Virus record (IMG/VR): IMGVR_UViG_3300027743_000065
Coordinates: 1 to 32,545 of that record
DNA: 32,545 bases
Reading direction: 5' to 3' (one strand)
From: a virus
Shown: positions 6,549 to 14,500 of the stretch, in pieces
How the letters are laid out: every line of letters begins with the position of its first letter
How positions within the stretch are numbered: the stretch's first letter is position 1
Notes under the pieces: generated by a model
Database searches by the model: none
What the model saw: the letters and a program-made list of their open reading frames with translations, nothing else
Told to the model about the DNA's origin: nothing
Made by a program: the position numbers and the translations under genes

Positions 6549-8385
6549 TCCACATCTATTGGAGAATGGTCCGGGAGGATATCGCGGTGATGGACGATTA
6601 TTAGGAATATCGATCGCCGTGGATGGTTGGTCATGCTACTTGCCGTTAACTCATCCTGTAATCGGTAACGATTATAACATGGATATTAATACAGTAAGAA
6701 GATGGTTTAACGATCAAATGACGAGGAGGAATCAACCTAAGGTTGGGGCCAGAATTATCTACGACCTCGAATGGTTGGACTCGTCGGGGTTTGAACTTTC
6801 GGGACCATTTTATGATGTCCAGGTCGCCGAACCATTACTAGACGAATATCGAAAGACCTATCACTTGTTGGGTCTTTGTCAACAATATCTTTCGGAAAAA
6901 GACTGGAAGATCACGAATCAACTTGAAGTCGATGCCGAACAATACATCGGTAAATTTAAAGGTGATGTAAGAAAATATTTGTGGCAATTACCTGCCGATG
7001 TTGTAGCTCCATACGGCGAAATGGATGCTATAAGTACGTTGAAGGTATTCAAGAAACAATTTCCATTGATTACATCTCAAGGACTTGACAATGTATTTAA
7101 TATTGAAACTTCACTCATTCCTATGCTCTTGGAGATGAGGAAAAAAGGAATACGGATTAATATGAAGAAAGCCAAGAAGAATATGGCGGTATTACAAGAA
7201 AGTGAACGTGACGCCATGAAGGAGATCAAAGATCTCGTCGGTTGGGAACTAGCTATCCGTTCCCCTGATGATCTTCAAAAAGCATACGATAAATTGAAGA
7301 TTGATTACCCGCTCACGAAGAAAACAAAAAAGGCTTCGATCACGTCGGATTGGTTACAAAATCAGGACGATCCGTTATCTTCACTTATACTCAAGACTCG
7401 ACGGATTAATACGGCATGGAATAACTTCATTGAGAAGGGGATATTCCAACACGTTTGTGATGGTCGTATTTATTGTACCTTTAATCAACTTCGTAGCGAT
7501 GAATATGGCACGGTATCAGGAAGATTCTCGTCTTCCCAACCAAACCTACAACAACAACCGGGAAGAACGGAATCATTCTCAGAACAAATTCGTGAATTGT
7601 ATGTTCCGGACTCGGGGGAGCAATGGTGGCAAATTGATTGGTCACAAATAGAGTACCGGTTCATGGTCCATTATGCCTACATCCGCGGACTAAGAAAAGC
7701 AAACGTGGCCAGGGATAAGTATTGTGATAATCCCAAGACCGACTTCCACCAAATGGTCGCGGATCTTTGTGGGATCGACCGTAAACCCGCAAAGAACATC
7801 AATTTCGGGTTGGCCTACGCCATGGGCAAGTCGAAGTTGGCCGTAAAACTTGGCCTTCCCAAGGCCGAGACTGATATAATCTTCAAGAAATATTTTGAGG
7901 AAACTCCGTTCATCAGTTTATTGTTGGAGGATGTGGGAAAAAGAGCGGACGCAAAAGGATACATCACCACGATTCTCGGTCGTCGGGCGAGGTTCGACTT
8001 ATGGGAACCAAAGGGAAATTACAAAGGTAAGGAAGATTACAAGGAACCGTTCAATCATGATCTAGCCGTGAGCGCGTACGGGGAGAATGTCGTACGGGCG
8101 CGCACGTACACGGCACTTAATCGTCTTATCCAAGGATCCGCGGCTGATTTGATGAAGTTGGCCATGGTAAAAACTTATGAGTCAGGTGTGTATGGGATTC
8201 TCGGAATACCAGGAATCACGGTCCACGATGAACTCGACGGGTCCATGCCGAAAACAAAAGAGGCTAAAAAGGCCCTCATGGAAACGGCCAACATCATGGA
8301 GACATGTTTAAAACTCGAGGTTCCAATCGCTACAGATGTTGCGATAGGTCCAGATTGGTACCATGTAAAGGACATAGAGAGATGA
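6448..8385 (+). CDS. Family A DNA polymerase with 3'-5' proofreading domain
   Basis: This is the replicative polymerase candidate (645 aa). The exonuclease motifs are AVDTETYDP (Asp29, Glu31; Exo I), ARIIYDLEWLD (Exo II) and YGEMDAIST (Exo III). Polymerase motifs follow: A, IDWSQIEYRF; B, RKPAKNINFGLAYAMG; C, TVHDELD. There is no 5'-3' exonuclease domain, as usual in phage enzymes. In motif B the residue equivalent to E. coli Phe762 is Phe, in the spacing R-K-P-A-K-N-I-N-F. The motif normally reads FGxxYG, and here the Gly after Tyr is Ala. GGAG lies 9 nt upstream of the ATG. The stop overlaps the next gene by 4 nt (ATGA). Confidence 0.95.
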   Translation: MLKKKNGKLIWSPTKDLPDLSSARMIAVDTETYDPHLLENGPGGYRGDGRLLGISIAVDGWSCYLPLTHPVIGNDYNMDINTVRRWFNDQMTRRNQPKVGARIIYDLEWLDSSGFELSGPFYDVQVAEPLLDEYRKTYHLLGLCQQYLSEKDWKITNQLEVDAEQYIGKFKGDVRKYLWQLPADVVAPYGEMDAISTLKVFKKQFPLITSQGLDNVFNIETSLIPMLLEMRKKGIRINMKKAKKNMAVLQESERDAMKEIKDLVGWELAIRSPDDLQKAYDKLKIDYPLTKKTKKASITSDWLQNQDDPLSSLILKTRRINTAWNNFIEKGIFQHVCDGRIYCTFNQLRSDEYGTVSGRFSSSQPNLQQQPGRTESFSEQIRELYVPDSGEQWWQIDWSQIEYRFMVHYAYIRGLRKANVARDKYCDNPKTDFHQMVADLCGIDRKPAKNINFGLAYAMGKSKLAVKLGLPKAETDIIFKKYFEETPFISLLLEDVGKRADAKGYITTILGRRARFDLWEPKGNYKGKEDYKEPFNHDLAVSAYGENVVRARTYTALNRLIQGSAADLMKLAMVKTYESGVYGILGIPGITVHDELDGSMPKTKEAKKALMETANIMETCLKLEVPIATDVAIGPDWYHVKDIER

Positions 8386-8582
8386 CAATAGAGCATGTTT
8401 TGTGGGGTATTATATTATGGTCCGCATTAATAATTATAACTGTATCAGTCGTGGTTGAAGTTGTCCACGTTAAACGAACAACTTATAAAATTGTCATGGC
8501 CGTATCAAGCATAATCCTAGGATTATTCGCCTTATTAGGTTTTATACTTTGGTTGATTGCTATGGGAGAGTATTATGTTTAA
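8382..8582 (+). CDS. Small membrane protein after the polymerase (66 aa)
   Basis: The start at 8382 overlaps the polymerase stop as ATGA. Two hydrophobic helices dominate: VLWGIILWSALIIITVSVVV (about residues 6-25) and AVSSIILGLFALLGFILWLI (about 39-58), with a short basic loop (HVKRTTYK) between them. No longer soluble part exists. Two short helices with a charged turn would also suit a pinholin or an inner-membrane inhibitor, but the gene sits in the replication operon, so lysis is not the obvious role. It ends by overlapping the nuclease start by 8 nt. Family and function are unknown. Confidence 0.7.
   Translation: MTIEHVLWGIILWSALIIITVSVVVEVVHVKRTTYKIVMAVSSIILGLFALLGFILWLIAMGEYYV
8511..8526 (+). 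repeat. Perfect 16-bp palindrome
   Basis: ATAATCCTAGGATTAT reads the same on both strands. It lies inside the small membrane-protein gene, 48 nt before the nuclease start. As DNA it could be a binding site for a dimeric protein; as RNA it would fold poorly because there is no loop. It may also be chance. Confidence 0.4.
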
Positions 8583-9234
8583 CACGGAAAAGGACTTGAA
8601 TCAGTTTTTACAAACTAAATTGGCGAGTCAAGCTCGATTGTTGCATTGGCAACGAGTAGAATCGTCCATCGGATCGGGAACCCCTGACGTCAATTTCTGT
8701 ATTGACTCACATGATTGGTGGATAGAGTTAAAAGTGATTTCTCTTAATACTATCACAAGAGAAACACAAATAAAGGTAAAATGGCGACCTGGGCAGGTCG
8801 CTTGGTTAGTGAATCGGATCAAAGCCGGTGGGAACGCTGGTGTTATGATCGGGGTAACTATTACTAGAGTAAATATGTCATCGTTGATATTTGTAAGATC
8901 GATCGAAGGGATTTTATCCCTTCGAGGATTTATTTCGATAAAAGATCTAATGAGTATGGATGGTGCCTATATCATGGATATTGAGTTACCTCGATTTAGC
9001 AACCTATTATATAATAGATTAATAAAGGAGAATGAGTATGATCAGTTTAACAAATTTGTTGAAACATCAGGAAGGGATAAAATTGCAGGCGTACAAGGAC
9101 AGTCTGGGGAATTGGACGATCGGGATCGGTACGTTAATCACCGACCCAGTCACCATCAAAGAACTAGACAAAGGAAGAAAGATAAAAATATCAAAAGTAG
9201 CAGCGGAATTTCTGTTACAAAAGGGAATAGATGA
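8575..9234 (+). CDS. VRR-NUC / PD-(D/E)xK-type nuclease with an overprinted tail
   Basis: The likely catalytic set is Asp38 in GSGTPDVNF, then Glu51-x-Lys53 in WWIELKV, followed by WRPGQVAWL near residue 76, where VRR-NUC proteins carry a conserved Q-x-x-W region. Such nucleases act in recombination or on branched DNA, and phages often encode them beside primase, helicase and polymerase. The core ends near residue 150. From about residue 155 the frame runs inside the lysozyme gene for 197 nt, giving a 65-residue tail rich in Arg, Lys, Ser and Gln with no recognisable fold. The start at 8575 is preferred because GGGAGAG precedes it and it overlaps the previous stop. A lost stop codon or a sequence error could explain the long tail. 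Confidence 0.78.
   Translation: MFNTEKDLNQFLQTKLASQARLLHWQRVESSIGSGTPDVNFCIDSHDWWIELKVISLNTITRETQIKVKWRPGQVAWLVNRIKAGGNAGVMIGVTITRVNMSSLIFVRSIEGILSLRGFISIKDLMSMDGAYIMDIELPRFSNLLYNRLIKENEYDQFNKFVETSGRDKIAGVQGQSGELDDRDRYVNHRPSHHQRTRQRKKDKNIKSSSGISVTKGNR
8784..8801 (+). repeat. Perfect inverted repeat in the nuclease gene
   Basis: GCGACCTG (8784-8791) and CAGGTCGC (8794-8801) are perfect complements separated by GG. It overlaps the codons of the W-R-P-G-Q-V motif, so protein coding constrains it as well. Confidence 0.45.
8903..8925 (+). repeat. Perfect 10-bp hairpin with 3-nt loop in the nuclease gene
   Basis: TCGAAGGGAT (8903-8912) pairs with ATCCCTTCGA (8916-8925) around a TTT loop. It is the longest perfect short-loop stem seen in the left arm. 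It lies 113 nt before the lysozyme start. There is no U-run of terminator quality right after it. Confidence 0.5.
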
Positions 9235-9514
9235 GGCGGTTGGGATTGTCAGCCGCTTTCTTGGCCCCAAATTTAAGTTAAGCGGCTATCGTCTTATGGC
9301 CCTACAAAGCATGGCTTATTGTATGGGCAACCGGTTGCTTCAATTCGAAAATTTATACGAAGCATTATTTAATGGCCAGTATAAACAAGCGGGTAAAGAA
9401 GTGCTTAACTCAAAGTGGGCAAAAAAGCAAGCCAAAAATAGAGCCATGGCTACGGCTTATATGGTCGAATACAACAAGCTTCCTAAAGAGTATAGATTCT
9501 TGGAGAAAAAATAA
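9038..9514 (+). CDS. Endolysin, T4-type lysozyme (GH24 muramidase)
   Basis: GH24 muramidases cut the MurNAc-GlcNAc bond of peptidoglycan and release virions. The protein (158 aa, close to T4 gpE at 164) shows the catalytic triad in the canonical spacing: Glu12 in KHQEGIKLQAYKD, Asp21 in YKDSLG, and Thr27 in NWTIGIG. The position of T4 His31 is Thr here (GIGTLI instead of GIGH). There is no signal peptide or SAR-type N-terminal helix, so it needs a holin to reach the wall. The start at 9038 is preferred over 9032 because AAAGGAG lies at normal spacing from 9038 and almost touches 9032. It begins inside the nuclease frame. The holin candidate is across the terminator on the other strand. Confidence 0.92.
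   Translation: MISLTNLLKHQEGIKLQAYKDSLGNWTIGIGTLITDPVTIKELDKGRKIKISKVAAEFLLQKGIDEAVGIVSRFLGPKFKLSGYRLMALQSMAYCMGNRLLQFENLYEALFNGQYKQAGKEVLNSKWAKKQAKNRAMATAYMVEYNKLPKEYRFLEKK
9251..9287 (+). repeat. Inverted repeat in the lysozyme gene
   Basis: AGCCGCTT (9251-9258) pairs perfectly with AAGCGGCT (9280-9287) across a 21-nt loop. No U-run follows. It is one more of the intragenic stems seen in the left arm. Confidence 0.35.
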
Positions 9515-9720
9515 TGCCTAAGAAAGCAAGAATTGACCTTATAATAAAAGAATTACAAGGGGAACTGCGATTTATTAATTGTAAAATCGATAAATCGCTA
9601 CAAAATGCGTCAAAAGATTTACATCAACATATGACGGAGGCTCTCGATAAGGCTTACGCGAAAGGACTAGCAAGAGCACTTGAGATAGTACAACATCACG
9701 GTATCCCACCAACCATGTAA
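9514..9720 (+). CDS. Small hypothetical helical protein (68 aa)
   Basis: The ATG overlaps the lysozyme stop by one base (TAATG), so the two are probably co-translated. The sequence begins MPKKARIDLIIKELQGEL and looks entirely helical, likely a coiled coil (ELRFINCKIDKSLQN, then EALDKAYAKGLARALEIV). No signal peptide or membrane segment is present. It is the last plus-strand gene before the junction. Position next to the endolysin could hint at a lysis-related role, but nothing in the sequence confirms it, and I recognise no family. Confidence 0.7.
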   Translation: MPKKARIDLIIKELQGELRFINCKIDKSLQNASKDLHQHMTEALDKAYAKGLARALEIVQHHGIPPTM

Positions 9721-9770
9721 TAAAAAGTTGGGTAGGACCAAGGAGACAGCCTAGAGATAGTCCTACCCAA
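9721..9770 (-). terminator. Rho-independent terminator ending the minus-strand operon
   Basis: TTGGGTAGGAC (9728-9738) and GTCCTACCCAA (9760-9770) form a perfect 11-bp stem with a 21-nt loop. Read on the minus strand the stem is followed by CTTTTTATTA (9727-9718), a proper U-run. On the plus strand no U-run follows, so the element mainly stops the late transcript, although the stem could also slow the early one. A second small hairpin, AGTCC-TTAC-GGACT, lies at 9774-9787. The space 9788-9803 holds nothing else. Confidence 0.8.
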
Positions 9771-9803
9771 TCAAGTCCTTACGGACTATGTGCAGCAAGA
9801 AGT

Positions 9804-10091
9804 TTAATTTGTATCCATTGTCGATGGTGGTACACCTTTAATCAATGAGCTTCCCGCACTCACCGCACTCCTTCCACCGATCGCGTTCAATCCAAATGCT
9901 ACACCGTTAAATACTACATCCTTAAATGTATAATTATCAGGTGATACGATAAACCAAGAAATAAGTACCCCTAACACGCATGCAATAATAGGGAGTAATT
10001 TATTATTTACGAGAGTTGGACGTAATTTTAACGGTTCAAGAATAAGAGCGATAATGACCCCTATCGTAATAGTATTGTTATCAAGATCCAT
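9804..10091 (-). CDS. Holin candidate (95 aa)
   Basis: GGAG lies 9 nt before the ATG. The protein has two or three membrane segments: ITIGVIIALILEPL (about residues 8-21), LLPIIACVLGVLISWFIV (about 32-49), and a weaker one, VVFNGVAFGLNAIGG (about 59-73), with a short hydrophilic end. Size and topology fit phage holins that form lesions in the inner membrane so that a cytoplasmic endolysin can pass. It is the last gene of the late operon, and the endolysin it would serve ends the opposite operon, about 290 nt away. Assignment rests on size, topology and position; no signature motif is visible. Confidence 0.65.
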   Translation of the reverse strand: MDLDNNTITIGVIIALILEPLKLRPTLVNNKLLPIIACVLGVLISWFIVSPDNYTFKDVVFNGVAFGLNAIGGRSAVSAGSSLIKGVPPSTMDTN

Positions 10092-10123
10092 GATGCTACT
10101 CCTTTATTTTAATGTATGGTTCA

Positions 10124-10978
10124 CTATTCTCTAAAAAGGTATTCATTACACCCTAAACTACCTCCGCAGGTTTTCATCTTTTCCAAAATAAAATTCCTTT
10201 TCCGGAAAAAATATAGTATTTCTTCCGGTTTTGCCACCTCGAAAGGGTATCCACCTACCCAGTCCACCATATTATGCCATCGACTCATCCCACGGTTCAT
10301 ATCGTACGTGGACCATGAGCGAAGATAATTAATTCTTGAGGAAATAAATCGGCGTGGTGAAAAAAACAAAGATAACGGATTAAAAAAATACATCAACTCT
10401 CTAGGAATCATCACGAAAAATATAAATGAATTTTGTAAAAATAATGGCAATTTATTATATGTCTTTTTAATTATATGCCAAAATTTGCTCCATCCATTTT
10501 GATCGTTATAAATTGATATATAAAGTAGTCCGTTAGTTTTTGCCAAATTGGTAACATTAGATAACGCTTGCCACATGTTACCCGTATGATGTAAAACACC
10601 CCAGGAATATACCACGTCATATTTTTCCAAACTCGTCAAGAAACTCTTGTCCAATATCGAACCCTCTTCTATAGTCCAAGAATCATCATTGGGGAAGTAT
10701 CTATTTTTTAATTCTCTTGTGCATGCGACTGATTGTAGGTCATAATCAAAAGAACATACTTTAGCGCCTAACCTGCGAGCGGCCAAAGAGAAAGCACCAC
10801 TACCAGAACCAACATCAATAAAACTTTTTCCTTTTAAATCACTAACATCTAACATGTCTTTCAAAGAGTTTTCGAATTTTACTATTCGTTCCTCATTTAA
10901 TAACAATAAAAAGTGCTTCCAATTTTGACCAAAAGCGAAACGTTCACCTGAGCATATCTCCTTATCGATACTAATCAT
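10124..10978 (-). CDS. SAM-dependent methyltransferase (class I, UbiG-like)
   Basis: The protein (284 aa) has SAM-binding motif I FIDVGSGSG (residues 53-61), an acidic ribose-binding residue in SFDYD (Asp78/Asp80) and the post-motif VVYSWGVLHHTG. The C-terminal half contains RGMSRWHNMVDWVGGYPFE and CGGSLGCNEYLF, which from memory mark a group of COG2227-like methyltransferases found in glycan gene clusters. A small molecule or sugar is thus a more likely substrate than DNA: no target-recognition region or DPPY-type motif is present. The gene is unusually AT-rich; two 60-nt blocks at 10381-10500 contain about 22% G+C. That fits recent acquisition (a moron). It could modify virion or host surface glycans, but this is not shown by the sequence. 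Confidence 0.85.
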   Translation of the reverse strand: MISIDKEICSGERFAFGQNWKHFLLLLNEERIVKFENSLKDMLDVSDLKGKSFIDVGSGSGAFSLAARRLGAKVCSFDYDLQSVACTRELKNRYFPNDDSWTIEEGSILDKSFLTSLEKYDVVYSWGVLHHTGNMWQALSNVTNLAKTNGLLYISIYNDQNGWSKFWHIIKKTYNKLPLFLQNSFIFFVMIPRELMYFFNPLSLFFSPRRFISSRINYLRSWSTYDMNRGMSRWHNMVDWVGGYPFEVAKPEEILYFFRKRNFILEKMKTCGGSLGCNEYLFRE

Positions 10979-10997
10979 AATAGTTTTGCCTTTTCAA

Positions 10998-11189
10998 TTA
11001 ATCCTTTAATTTAACATCACTATTGATGTGTAATTCACCGTTCGTGATTTCACACGAACGTAATAAATCGTTATAAATCAAATGATCGGCCTTAAGATCG
11101 ACCGTTTGAACGCTCCCACACCCAATGATTACAATGAGACTAAGTGTGGCTATAAATAATTTAATTTTGGAACAACAATTTGAGATCAT
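10998..11189 (-). CDS. Small lipoprotein (63 aa)
   Basis: A hydrophobic segment (LFIATLSLIVIIGC) ends in the lipobox I-I-G-C with Cys24, followed by Gly, which favours the outer membrane by the +2 rule. After processing only about 40 residues remain, including TVDLKADHLIYNDLL and CEITNGELHINSD. GGAG lies 8 nt upstream of the ATG, and the start lies 29 nt inside the preceding gene. Small phage lipoproteins near lysis genes are sometimes outer-membrane spanins or superinfection-exclusion proteins. No nested Rz-like partner is next to it, so neither role is established. Confidence 0.7.
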   Translation of the reverse strand: MISNCCSKIKLFIATLSLIVIIGCGSVQTVDLKADHLIYNDLLRSCEITNGELHINSDVKLKD

Positions 11190-11556
11190 AAATAAACTCC
11201 GTGACTCCTGTAATATTAGCCGTAGCCCCTGTTAATCGGAACTGCGTAGGTACGGCAGGTACCGTAAACTCTATTGTAGCACTTCTTGGGCTCTCGATCA
11301 TAACCGAACGATCCGTACCTCCGCGAATATATGACGAAACTGCGACCTCATATCGCCCGGGAACGAACGGGAGTGATACTTCCTTCACTCCCTTACCCGT
11401 TACGGCCGATTGAATCGGCCATGTGGTCGAGCCATATCTTCTCGCATATACTTTGTAGCCATCCACGATCTCATCGCTCGGGCAATCCCACATAAACTTG
11501 ATTTCCGTTGTGATGGCTAATGCTGCGAAAACTACAAACGACAATAATACATTCAT
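11161..11556 (-). CDS. Exported fibronectin type III-like protein (131 aa)
   Basis: The N-terminus is a likely Sec signal peptide (MNVLLSFVVFAALAITTE). The rest has the pattern of one fibronectin type III beta-sandwich: KFMWDCPSDEIVDGYKVYAR matches the first strands with the Trp and the G-Y-x-V-Y signature, and PGRYEVAVSSYIRGG the later strands. Such domains bind glycans or proteins on virions and on cell surfaces. It lies directly after the fibre gene and before the lipoprotein, both of which also begin with export signals. Its start is 12 nt beyond the fibre stop. Virion decoration and a secreted surface protein are both possible. Confidence 0.7.
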   Translation of the reverse strand: MNVLLSFVVFAALAITTEIKFMWDCPSDEIVDGYKVYARRYGSTTWPIQSAVTGKGVKEVSLPFVPGRYEVAVSSYIRGGTDRSVMIESPRSATIEFTVPAVPTQFRLTGATANITGVTEFIYDLKLLFQN

Positions 11557-11568
11557 AATAATTTACCT

Positions 11569-14500
11569 CTACTTCAGTATGGCGGCTTCCAATACGGATA
11601 GCCGTTGTAAAATTGATTCTTGATTATACTGTAACATCATGAGTAACTGTGACATGTTCACGCCCGTTACTTTACCGTTCTCATTGTACGATTTTAATTG
11701 GTCAGGAAAATCGGGATCTTTGATATCGACCCCAAATTGGTCCTTACGATTAGGGTTTGTTTTTGCTTGTACCCAATAGGCATGAGCCTTCGTGTATTCT
11801 TCTGGTTGGTCTACATAATCAGTTTCAACAGGTTCCTGACCGACACGCCAGTCGAATTTAATCAATTTAACCTTGGCTATTTTTTCAGGTCCTACCATCT
11901 CAAGACCGGATTGCTCAGTCGGTGGCATAACAAAATTTAAGTATCCAACTTCGCGAATGTTTTCTTTTAACCCGGGATCCGACCATAGATCCCATGATGT
12001 AGCAATCGGGTTTGTGGGCGCCCCTGAAGAAACTGTAATCACATTCAATATTTCAGTTTCCGTTGCATATCCGACTTTTGACGTCGGTGAACTCGACGCG
12101 ATCAAAACATCGTTGGCAAGTGGTTGATTAATCCAATTCATTTTACCTGTTTGACCGGATTGAATATATGGTTGAACAAGTCCTGGACCAAATTTATTAC
12201 CATTAATATAACCTGTCGATGGACTTGTTGAATAATCATCATAATAAATTCCCGGTGACGTACCGACATCATCACTGATAACATTATTTGCAATTAAAGT
12301 TCCAGTTGAATTTTGAATATCTATTGCAGCCGTATTTGTGGCTGCTCCGTTATTAAGAATGTAATTATTTAACAAACAAGTATTAATTGATAAAGAATTA
12401 TCTCCTATTTCAATACCACTAAGACTATTATTATAAATATAATTACCAATCACAAAAGTATAATCGGCGCCATCCCATATACGTATACCTGCTAAAGTAT
12501 TACTATAAACATAATTATTTTGTATACTATTATACTTGCCATTTATAATAGTAATACCTTCTTCGGTATTAGAATATGATACACAACTATTGATAGTTAT
12601 GTTATCACTACCTGTAGTTGTTGCAATCCCGATACCAGTATTATCTTTTGCAACACATCCGGTTAGTTGATTAAAATCTCCTGTTATTTGAAACCCATCA
12701 TTAGTATTATTTCTACTTGTACAACCGGTGCTAGTTGTAAAACCATCTAACTCAAAACCATTTGCCGAGTTACCGTAGGCCATACAATTCGATAATGAAA
12801 TATATACGTTAGCATTCGTATTTCCTACAACAAACCCATCTACTGCTCCAACAGCTAAACAATTTATTAATGATGTTTCTTCGGATACTCCTATAACATT
12901 AAATCCGGTTGTAATACAAGAAATTGCAACACAATTTATATAACTATTTCTTTTTGTGGTATCGGCCATATAACCGGTAGTACATGCGTATGCATAACAA
13001 TTTTGCCATAATACAGGGGTAAGTTGTCCTGCATCTGGACTACTAAATCCTTGGTTAAAATTCTCCGTCCAAACATGATCGACTACCGTATAATATGCAC
13101 GACTAACGTCGATACCAAAATAATATGCATTTGTTCTCCATGCAGTATTACCTATTAACTTAAAATCTTTTAATAAACATCCGGCCATTAAAGTTGAATC
13201 CCAATCGACACATATAATACCTGGGGTCGTAGATCCTGGCGTAGATGTAGCAATTAAAGCGGTAGAAAAACCACTACCAACTAGATTAATATTCGGTGTA
13301 GCTAATCGAATAATACTATTTAAGTTAAACGTTCCCTCAAGTAGTTTAACTGTACCGCCTCGCTTTCCAAGAGAGTTAATGGCGGCTTGGATCTCAAGGT
13401 TATCCGCCGTACCATCACATATATAATCCGCATAAATAGAATTACTAGAATCCGTGGCCGCTATAATGATCGTCTCGGCCGCGTGCCATGATCCTGTGGC
13501 CGTACTATTAATCCATTCGGAGCCATTATATTTGAGGACCTCATTTGTGGAAGGTCCGGTAAGTACGACGTCCGTAAGATCGTTAAGGGCGGAAGCACCC
13601 CCACCACCGGAAATATCATCGCTCGCTTCCCAAATAGTAGCGTCTGCGTTCCACTTGAGGACTTGGGTGTTAGACTTATTGGTCGCGGAAACATTTGTGA
13701 TATCTTCCATGGCCACGGATCCGGGACCACCGGATACATCATCACTTGCCTCCCAAATGGATTCTCCGGCATTCCATTTAAGGACTTGGGTATTAGACTT
13801 ATTGGCCGCAGAAACATTTGTGATATCTTCCATGGCTGTATACCCAGGACCACCAGAAATATCATTACTTGCTTCCCAAATACTTGCACCCGCATTCCAT
13901 TTGAGGACTTGACCGACGATCTTTTCGATTTCAGATACATCGGTGATATCCCCCATAGCCACACTTTCAAGTCCTGTTAGATCTTGACTCGCTTCCCAAA
14001 TTGATTCGTCGGCATTCCACTTGAGAACTTGGCCGACGGACTTGTTCGCCTGTGAAATATCGGTAATTATAGTTGTAGCCACACTCGGTAATCCAATATC
14101 GTCACTCGCCTCCCAGATGTTTGCTCCGGCGTTCCATTTGAAGACTTGCCCGACGGATTTATTCGCCTGTGAAATATCGGTAATTATAGTCGTAGCCACA
14201 CTTGTTAAACCAACATCATCACTTGCCTCCCAGATGTTTGCTCCGGCGTTCCATTTTAATGCATCTCCGACCACCTTATTCGTAACCGAAACATCAGGAA
14301 TATCATCCAACGAGTTTAATGGCGTAGCATTATTCGGAAATTTTGCTACAAATGCGGGTATATCCGAGTCGAACATGGGGACTGTCCCTGACGCCGGATT
14401 AATGATATTGAACGGAGTACCATTAATGACCATTGTGGCTGCAAGAATTTGATCCCCCGTTATATCTCCTGTAGCATTAATTACGTTCGCTTGGAATGTT

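Noticed and set aside
9728-9787. tRNA or small RNA gene in the junction
   Set aside because: The stem-loop has no cloverleaf arms or TΨC-like GTTC box. The T-run on the minus strand makes a terminator the simpler reading.
10124-10978. DNA (adenine or cytosine) methyltransferase
   Set aside because: There is no DPPY, NPPY or PCQ motif and no target-recognition region; the C-terminal pattern matches small-molecule or sugar methyltransferases better.
13454-13970. Long open frames on both strands over the fibre repeats (152 aa plus, 169 aa minus)
   Set aside because: They are out-of-frame readings of the tandem repeats; repetition without stops makes long shadow frames. Neither has a ribosome binding site or domain pattern.
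13492-14310. CRISPR-like or other noncoding repeat array
   Set aside because: The repeats are in-frame coding units of about 120 nt without unique spacers.
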